From Flavobacterium pallidum (GTDB taxonomy: Bacteria; Bacteroidota; Bacteroidia; Flavobacteriales; Flavobacteriaceae): a stretch of 64,000 nucleotides of DNA. The position numbers and the translations under genes were made by a program. Every line of letters starts with the position of its first letter. The first letter of the stretch is position 1. The stretch is from positions 2,232,001-2,296,000 of the forward strand of contig NZ_CP029187.1 of the NCBI RefSeq assembly GCF_003097535.1, in the 5' to 3' direction. The notes beneath the pieces are model-generated. The model did not search any database, was not told the DNA's origin, and worked only from the letters and a program-made list of their open reading frames with translations. Shown one piece after another: positions 59,172-64,000 of this stretch.

Positions 59172-59759
59172 CTATTCCTTCTTCCCTTCGCAAAGCCTTT
59201 TGGCATTGTCCGCAGGATTATTAAACCCAAAGGAACACGTCTTGTCGCCACTGTTTCCGCAGGAATCATAAGACCCTAATACCGAAACGAGCCAGGCCTG
59301 TGGCGGACCGCATTCAAACGGAGCAGGCCCGAAATTCCGGTTGGAATCCGTCATCCTTTTTTCAAAAATCACGCGGGCACGTTTCCAGGTGCTTAATCCC
59401 TGGTTGTCGCCGAGCGTACTGAAACGTTCGGCCTGGATGGGTACGGCACAGCTTCCCTGCCATGCACAATTGTTGTTTCCGGGATTCATTTGTTGCTCGG
59501 CATCGCCGTATAAACCACACCCGCCCTGGTTGCGGCAGTTGTTCAGGGTTTGGCAGTTGTGTTGTTCTGCGGTAGCGCAAAAACCTGTGCCGGCACAATT
59601 GTTTGCGCCCGTACGGTCATGCCCTTTGCAGGCATTGAGCCCCATGCAGACGTGAAGCTCTACAGGAACCTTAACGCTTTTCGGCGCGGAAGGTGCTGCA
59701 GGATCTGGTGCTTTGCCGCCGCACATTGATAATTCTGAGTTATATTTTGTTGTAGCCAT
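59172..59759 (-). CDS. Cys-rich protein, candidate MNIO substrate (RiPP precursor-like)
   Basis: 195 residues with 14 cysteines and no classical signal peptide. A short lead (MATTKYNSELSMCGGKAPDP) and a Pro/Ala linker precede the core at 38-104. There CX5C occurs five times (C38-C44, C55-C61, C69-C75, C75-C81, C98-C104), with Gly/Asn-rich loops such as CMGLNACKGHDRTGANNCAG. The C-terminal part (105-195) is less Cys-rich, with Trp and Arg (STWKRARVIFEKRMTDSNRN) and four further Cys. Its place before the DUF692 and DUF2063 genes fits a precursor or metal-buffering peptide of the bufferin type. It is far longer than usual RiPP precursors, and part of it may be a stable domain. Confidence 0.75.
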   Translation of the reverse strand: MATTKYNSELSMCGGKAPDPAAPSAPKSVKVPVELHVCMGLNACKGHDRTGANNCAGTGFCATAEQHNCQTLNNCRNQGGCGLYGDAEQQMNPGNNNCAWQGSCAVPIQAERFSTLGDNQGLSTWKRARVIFEKRMTDSNRNFGPAPFECGPPQAWLVSVLGSYDSCGNSGDKTCSFGFNNPADNAKRLCEGKKE

Positions 59760-59794
59760 AGTCTTTAGATAAATATTTACGAAATGAAAATTGG

Positions 59795-61192
59795 TTATTT
59801 TAAGTCCACGTCCGGGAGGTCATTGATCCTGACTCCGAGGTAGGAAATGGCCGGATATACCGCTACAGCCGCTGTGTACAATGCCTGTAATTGCGCTTTT
59901 GGCCTGGCAACGGGACTGAAATTGTAGTTTTCAAAAGTAGCAGAAGCATAATACTCGTTACCATCGTGCTTGTATTTCAGTTTCATGATGTCACCGCAAA
60001 GCGAATTCAGGATAAAGATCATGGACTTGTGGATGCCGAACATGAAGGTTTCATATTGGGTGCTGCCAGACTTGCGGTAACATTCTTCGATCATTACGAA
60101 GATATAGGTGTACACGCCATTGATCAGATCGGACACCGGAGCGATATGCGCAGGATAATCCGTGGTGGCAGGATTGCTGCGGATGTTCATGACAAACAGG
60201 TCACTGAAGTGGATGTCGGTAATGCCGAGTGCGTCATATTGTTTTTCCATCGCATAATACGACTGGTAGATTTCAGCGAATTTTTCAAAATGGGAGACTT
60301 CTTTGCCTGGTTGCGGCTTGAATTTGTATTTCAGCAAGGCCAGAAAGTCGAGGTTGTTGTCTTTGTCTAAATACGGCGCATCAGGAATGATCTGCCCTTC
60401 GCCCTGTTCGACAATCAGGTTGATGGCTGCGACTGCCGAATCCCTGTCTTTGACGCAAATCAGGTCGCCGCCTTCATTTTCATTAGTGAATACCGGCTTA
60501 TGGTTCCTGTCATAGTATATGGTGTCGATATTGTTCTGGGCGTAAAATCCTTTTTCAGGGACCAGCTGCGGTGCGCGGGTGTTGTAGCGAAGCCCAGGAT
60601 TCTTGTCGAGGCAGTCGATTACCATGTCGTAAAATTCCCCGATGGTCGGATACGGGATGAAATTGCGCGCTGCCTTTAAGGCTTTCTGCTTCGGTTTCAT
60701 CGGTTTTTCGATATTCAGGAAGGTTTCAAGCTGAGCCATCGTAAGTTTGGAAGCATTGATCTTCAAAGCCGGTTTGTGTCCGGGAAGGTCGCAAGGCCAG
60801 GTTGCGGGTGAGCGTCCGTAAAGGATGGGCTGTCCGGCGAGCGCCTGCTTGATGTTCGAGGAAAGCGCCATGTGCAGCATTTCCTCAATGGCAACGCTCA
60901 TGATGATCGCCCCGGCCTTGTTGGCAAACACCATAATATCTGCCGAAAGGTTTAAAGCGATTTCGCCTGCTTCTTCAAAAGTGTAGCGGGGTTCCTTGTC
61001 GATCTTAAGCAGCGCATTGGTCAGTGAATTGATCATCGCCTGCTGGTTGGGTGCCCTGTTGATGGAGTAGTAGGTGAAAAGGTAGGTCGGGATGGTCGAG
61101 ATCTCAATCTCGATGGCTTGCTGTACCGCTTCGCCGAGATTCTCCGGAGTTACCTTTTCCGCCTTCTCGCCGAAAAATTGTTGGTGTATCAT
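59795..61192 (-). CDS. Ferritin-like domain protein (VioB C-terminal/iminophenylpyruvate-synthase-like family)
   Basis: 465 residues. The N-terminal four-helix part carries diiron-type motifs: 'AVQQAIEIEISTIPTYLFTY' (Glu on helix 1), 'ALNLSADIMVFANKAGAIIM' and SVAIEEMLHMALSSN (ExxH). Later helices with SHFEKFAEIYQSYYAMEKQY and 'FVMIEECYRKSGSTQYETFM' could complete the bundle. The family (Ferritin-like, PF12902 type) includes domains of VioB-like enzymes, but no violacein genes are here. It heads the minus-strand set with the Cys-rich, MNIO and DUF2063 genes, 35 bases before the Cys-rich gene. A redox or iron-supply role in the cluster is inference. Confidence 0.8.
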   Translation of the reverse strand: MIHQQFFGEKAEKVTPENLGEAVQQAIEIEISTIPTYLFTYYSINRAPNQQAMINSLTNALLKIDKEPRYTFEEAGEIALNLSADIMVFANKAGAIIMSVAIEEMLHMALSSNIKQALAGQPILYGRSPATWPCDLPGHKPALKINASKLTMAQLETFLNIEKPMKPKQKALKAARNFIPYPTIGEFYDMVIDCLDKNPGLRYNTRAPQLVPEKGFYAQNNIDTIYYDRNHKPVFTNENEGGDLICVKDRDSAVAAINLIVEQGEGQIIPDAPYLDKDNNLDFLALLKYKFKPQPGKEVSHFEKFAEIYQSYYAMEKQYDALGITDIHFSDLFVMNIRSNPATTDYPAHIAPVSDLINGVYTYIFVMIEECYRKSGSTQYETFMFGIHKSMIFILNSLCGDIMKLKYKHDGNEYYASATFENYNFSPVARPKAQLQALYTAAVAVYPAISYLGVRINDLPDVDLK

Positions 61193-61306
61193 CTTAAGTT
61201 TTGGTTTTTGATTGTTTGTTTAAAATTGTCAGTAACCAAACTTAGGAAATAGGGTTGGGGTGTTTACGCGTATTTATACGTGATTTTTTTTGATTAGTTG
61301 TAGTGA

Positions 61307-61349
61307 AACCACCCCGGCCTTCGGCCATCCCTCCGGGGGAGGGGATTGC
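61307..61349. repeat. CCACCCCGGCC-type palindromic element, copy 1
   Basis: AACCACCCCGGCCTTCGGCC followed by ATCCCTCCGGGGGAGGGGATT forms two small hairpins (GGCC-TTC-GGCC; CCCTCC-GG-GGAGGG). A closely similar sequence lies at 63721-63760. This type of sequence is scattered in many Bacteroidota genomes. Confidence 0.7.
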
Positions 61350-61375
61350 ACGTGAAAACTGAAACAATGGCTTCC

Positions 61376-61756
61376 TTAGGCGCTGAGTGCCTTTTCATAG
61401 TTTACAAAGATGTTGATGTAGATGCTCCGGGAAAGGCGTGTGATCAGGGGTAAGAGTACTAACAAGGCGGTGAGTATGGAGATAAAAGACACGTCAACTC
61501 CTGCGTGGAAGCCGTAATGCGTGATTAAAAAGGTGAAAAGCCCCGCCATGACTGCAAGTCCGTAGCTGACGTACATCGCGCCGAAGAAAAAATTCGGTTC
61601 AATCATGAACTGGAAACCGCAGTGGCTGCAATGCTCGTGCATGGTGAGCATTTTGGTGAGATTATACGGGTTTTTATGGGTGTACATTTTGCCGGCCTGG
61701 CATTTTGGGCAGGTTCCGGTGGCGATGCTGTATAGTTTTGTTCCTTTGGTACACAT
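61376..61756 (-). CDS. DUF983 family membrane protein
   Basis: 126 residues. The N-terminal ATGTCPKCQAGKMY and MHEHCSHCGFQF give two CxxC pairs (zinc-binding), followed by PNFFFGAMYVSYGLAV and two or three membrane segments (VMAGLFTFLITHYGF; FISILTALLVLLPLITRLSR). This is the complete DUF983 layout: P.C..G..F, C..CG..F..EP.FF.GAMY..Y. Function is unknown; in some bacteria the gene travels with cytochrome oxidase genes, but here it lies between the Cys-rich cluster and an AraC regulator. Normal length. Confidence 0.9.
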   Translation of the reverse strand: MCTKGTKLYSIATGTCPKCQAGKMYTHKNPYNLTKMLTMHEHCSHCGFQFMIEPNFFFGAMYVSYGLAVMAGLFTFLITHYGFHAGVDVSFISILTALLVLLPLITRLSRSIYINIFVNYEKALSA

Positions 61757-61763
61757 GATGGAT

Positions 61764-61800
61764 AAGAATTATGAATTATGAATTACGAATTATGAGTAAC
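61764..61800. repeat. Heptamer array GAATTAT/C
   Basis: Four tandem units of about 7 bases (GAATTAT, GAATTAT, GAATTAC, GAATTAT) lie upstream of the DUF983 start. No inverted partner was found nearby, unlike the other short-period arrays. Confidence 0.75.
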
Positions 61801-61867
61801 AAAGGTCCGGATATTTTGAATTGAATCGTTGGTGCATATTGCGTGGAAAGTTGTACTTTTAGGACAT

Positions 61868-62758
61868 ATGAATGAAATCGCGGTACTCAACATCAATCAG
61901 TTCCGGAAGGCGGATACTGAGGAACATTTTTACGCCAATACGCTGGCAAACCATCTGGTGACAAGCCATAAGCATATTGAGAAGCCTCATAAGCATGATT
62001 TCTATGCGGTGATATTGTTTACCAAAGGCACGGGGCAGCATCATATCGATTTCAGGACATTTGAAGTGCATGCGGGTAGTCTTTTCCTGATGGCACCGGG
62101 GCAGACCCACAGCTGGTCCCTTTCTGCGGAAGCGGATGGATTCATATTTTTCCATACCAAGGCATTTTATGATTTGCATTTCACGAAAGGCATGGATGGT
62201 TTTACGTTCTTCTCGCCGTTGCGGAACCGGTGTGAGTTGGTGTTGGAAGGAGCGGCATTTGACGAGGCCAAGCACAGGTTTGCCAGAATTTTAGCGGAAT
62301 TTTGCGGCAATGCGTTCAAGCGCGATGCGTTTATGCTCAGTATCGTGAGCCAGATTTATATTGATTTTGAGCGCGCTGCCGCAGATGATATGCAGCCGGA
62401 CGTGGGGCAGCATGTATATTACGGTAAGTTTCACGACTTTGAAAAACTCGTGGAGCGGCACTTCCTTACCGAGAAATCGGCGGAAGGCTATGCAAGGATG
62501 ATGCATATGACGGCGAAACACCTGAACCGCATCAACAAAGCGGTGGTGGGGAAGACGACCACCGACATTATTGCCGACCGTGTAATGCTGGAAGCGAAAC
62601 GGATGCTGATGTATTCCCGGAAAAACCTCAGTGAGATTGCGTATGACCTGGGATTTGAGGATTATGGGTATTTTTCGAAGGTGTTTAAACGAAGGGTTGG
62701 TGTTGGGGTGAGGGAGTTTCAGTCTCAGTCGCAGTCACAGTCGCAGTCACAGTCATAG
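61868..62758 (+). CDS. AraC-family transcriptional regulator
   Basis: 296 residues from the ATG at 61868 (MNEIAVLNINQF). The N-terminal cupin part has 'HIEKPHKHDFYAVILFTKGT', 'GQHHIDFRTFEVHAGSLFLM' and APGQTHSW. The C-terminal double helix-turn-helix is MHMTAKHLNRINKAVVGKTT and 'MYSRKNLSEIAYDLGFEDYG' with YFSKVFKRRVG, the AraC signature. The last residues are a pure Gln-Ser repeat encoded by CAGTCN hexamers, unlike normal AraC proteins, and the stop codon is followed at once by a 21-bp minisatellite. The true C-terminus may have been altered by repeat growth. It is divergent from DUF983; the targets are unknown. Confidence 0.88.
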   Translation: MNEIAVLNINQFRKADTEEHFYANTLANHLVTSHKHIEKPHKHDFYAVILFTKGTGQHHIDFRTFEVHAGSLFLMAPGQTHSWSLSAEADGFIFFHTKAFYDLHFTKGMDGFTFFSPLRNRCELVLEGAAFDEAKHRFARILAEFCGNAFKRDAFMLSIVSQIYIDFERAAADDMQPDVGQHVYYGKFHDFEKLVERHFLTEKSAEGYARMMHMTAKHLNRINKAVVGKTTTDIIADRVMLEAKRMLMYSRKNLSEIAYDLGFEDYGYFSKVFKRRVGVGVREFQSQSQSQSQSQS

Positions 62759-62786
62759 TAGGCAGTACGGTTGACGGTCACAGTGG

Positions 62787-63143
62787 GAACATCGATGGTG
62801 AGGACGCGAACATCGATGGTGAGGACGCGAACGTTGATGGCGAGGGCGCGAACGTCGATGACAAAGACGCAAACGTCGATGGCGAGGACGCGAACATCGA
62901 TGGCGAGGACGCGAACGTCGATGGTAAGAGCGCGAACGTCGATGTCGAGGACGCGAACGTCGATGGCGAGGACGCGAACATCGATGGCAAAGGCGCGAAC
63001 GTCGATGTCGATGACGCGAACGTCAATGGCAAGGGTGCAAATGTCGATGGCGATGGCGCGAATGTCAATGGCATGCATGCGAACGTCGATAGCTAGGGTG
63101 CGAAGGTCAATGGCTAAGGCGCGAAGATGTATGACGAGGTTGT
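62787..63143. repeat. 21-bp minisatellite, about 17 units
   Basis: Units of exactly 21 bases with consensus GAACGTCGATGGCGAGGACGC start at 62787 and continue to about 63143; the first two are identical and the last three or four decay. Because 21 is a multiple of three and the unit holds few stop-like triplets, long frames exist on both strands with heptad repeats (for example AIDVRVL on the minus strand and DGEDANV on the plus). Substitutions fall at all codon positions, so no frame stands out as coding. Confidence 0.9.
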
Positions 63144-63208
63144 GGAGTGTGGCATCCACGAGGCGTGAATCCAACTTCATATATATTATGTACATTTACA
63201 AAAAAAAG

Positions 63209-63634
63209 ATGAATAAGGGTGGACCCATAATTATCATTGAAGATGATATTGACGATCAGGAAATGTTAAGCGAAGTATTTTCTGATTTAAGCTTCAAGAA
63301 TGAAATCATTTTTTTTGCTGACGGTGAAAAGGCGCTGGAGTATTTGACAGATACCTCTATTGAGCCATTTATAATTTTTTCAGATATTAACATGCCAAAA
63401 CTGAATGGGATGGAATTGCGTGAAAAAATCCACCAAAATGAAGATTTAAGGATTAAATCCATTCCATATTTATTTTTCTCTACCAGTGCAGAGCAACAGA
63501 GCGTTGTAGACGCATATTCAAAATCAGTTCAGGGATTTTTTGTTAAACCGACAAACTATCAGGAAATAAAAGATACCATCAAAACAATAGTTGATTATTG
63601 GAACAAATGTGTTTCACCAAACTATGTTAAGTAA
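63209..63634 (+). CDS. Single-domain response regulator
   Basis: 141 residues from the ATG at 63209. The frame is open far upstream through the minisatellite, but the receiver fold begins here with NKGGPIIIIEDDIDDQEMLS (acidic pocket EDD). The phosphorylated Asp is D59 in IIFSDINMPKLNG, the switch residue lies in YLFFSTSAEQ and the conserved Lys is in GFFVKPTNYQEI. There is no output domain. Such Rcp1-like regulators receive phosphate from hybrid or phytochrome-type kinases and act through protein contacts. No kinase gene is adjacent within the window. Confidence 0.9.
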   Translation: MNKGGPIIIIEDDIDDQEMLSEVFSDLSFKNEIIFFADGEKALEYLTDTSIEPFIIFSDINMPKLNGMELREKIHQNEDLRIKSIPYLFFSTSAEQQSVVDAYSKSVQGFFVKPTNYQEIKDTIKTIVDYWNKCVSPNYVK

Positions 63635-63720
63635 TTGGAGATTGCAGATACAGTTATGGCGCTGATTGTAATTTTTTCCCACACATAAAAATATAAAGCA
63701 ATATATTCGGGGATTTAAAC

Positions 63721-63760
63721 CACCCCGGCCTGCGGCCACACCTCGGCGGAGGGGATGGAA
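63721..63760. repeat. CCACCCCGGCC-type palindromic element, copy 2
   Basis: CACCCCGGCC-TGC-GGCC followed by ACCTCGGCGGAGGGGATGG matches the element at 61307-61349 in layout and most bases. It lies just before the start of the last, partial gene. Confidence 0.65.
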
Positions 63761-63778
63761 CCCGGTAGTCAATAATGT

Positions 63779-64000
63779 ATGAATAAAAATACCAAAGTAA
63801 AACTGATATCGTTTTCAGGACGGCAAAGTGCGGAGCAGAAAATCCATGCTGAAAACGATTACTGGAAATTGATTGGCGAGATAGGCGTGGTGGTGGATGA
63901 AACCAGGAACAGTTATGGCAGGCTGCTGGTTTTGTTTGACAGTGACCTGGACGGCTTTGGCGTAGCGAACCACAACCCGGTGAAGCATTCGTTGTGGATT
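63779..64000 (+). CDS. Unknown protein, 5' part (runs off the window)
   Basis: An ATG at 63779 opens a frame that stays open for 74 codons to the window edge. The predicted start is MNKNTKVKLISFSGRQSAEQ, then KIHAENDYWKLIGEIGVVVD, ETRNSYGRLLVLFDSDLDGF and GVANHNPVKHSLWI. It looks like a small soluble protein with a beta-rich centre. I do not recognise a family. Codon use looks normal for the window. The call as a gene rests on length, the sensible start and the absence of any competing frame. Confidence 0.6.
   Translation, partial: MNKNTKVKLISFSGRQSAEQKIHAENDYWKLIGEIGVVVDETRNSYGRLLVLFDSDLDGFGVANHNPVKHSLWI

Noticed and set aside
62725..63195. Minus-strand heptad-repeat protein (AIDVRVL repeats)
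   Set aside because: The frame is open because the 21-bp unit lacks stops in several frames on both strands; variation shows no codon bias, and it overlaps the end of the AraC gene.
62771..63208. N-terminal extension of the response regulator through the minisatellite
   Set aside because: The receiver fold begins at the ATG at 63209; the upstream part is only repeat translation (RTRTSMA).

Overview
The window looks like a chromosomal segment of a Flavobacterium-type member of the Bacteroidota. The evidence is type IX secretion (T9SS) sorting domains of both type A and type B, TonB-dependent receptor architecture, the absence of obvious Shine-Dalgarno boxes, promoters built on the Bacteroidota -7 box TAnnTTTG, a DUF692/DUF2063 pair, and a ctaA-csbD-cca-tsaC housekeeping mix. 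I see no rRNA, tRNA, CRISPR array, prophage or intact insertion sequence. Assignments rest on reading motifs by eye; no database was searched.

Layout. 1-2400: the 5' part of a ClC chloride channel gene, a coiled-coil lipoprotein, a VOC protein and a small secreted protein, all on the minus strand. 2741-10969: a giant secreted protein (RCC1 propeller, fibronectin III and Ig-like repeats, T9SS type A tail). 11202-13331: a three-gene envelope operon. 13470-19126: a TonB-dependent receptor, a TPR protein, then a LytS-like kinase, two small 2TM proteins and a LytTR regulator. The receptor and TPR genes share a promoter with a 21-bp-period direct repeat that resembles a LytTR operator. 19408-25146: csbD, ctaA, a four-helix-bundle protein, cca, tsaC and an LTA-synthase-like membrane enzyme. 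25209-28987: four glycosyltransferases for surface polysaccharide or LPS core. 29126-31875: dapD, an SRPBCC protein and a membrane acyltransferase. 31882-41753: three large T9SS type B proteins in tandem. 41770-45773: an ABC exporter, a nucleoid-associated protein and a pRiA4b/IS1096-passenger-like acidic protein. 46192-48150: prfA and pyrF. 48136-53125: the threonine operon thrA-thrB-thrC, preceded by a Thr-rich leader peptide that I found in the untranslated region. 53361-57071: hutH, a zinc-ribbon protein, yaaA and a polysaccharide deacetylase. 57132-61192: a putative RiPP-type cluster on the minus strand, with a ferritin-like protein, a 14-cysteine protein, a DUF692 (MNIO) enzyme and a DUF2063 partner. 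61376-64000: a DUF983 protein, an AraC-type regulator, a 21-bp minisatellite, a single-domain response regulator and the start of an unknown gene.

The intergenic DNA is unusually structured. Seven loci carry short-period (mostly 8-bp) arrays arranged as inverted pairs, with a locus-specific unit that matches between the two arms. Three loci carry a second structured element with two conserved boxes around a variable hairpin. Two loci carry a 127-bp element aligned without gaps. A CCACCCCGGCC-type hairpin occurs twice. The strongest leads for follow-up are the Cys-rich/MNIO/ferritin-like cluster, the thr leader peptide, the shared LytTR-like promoter and the paired inverted arrays.
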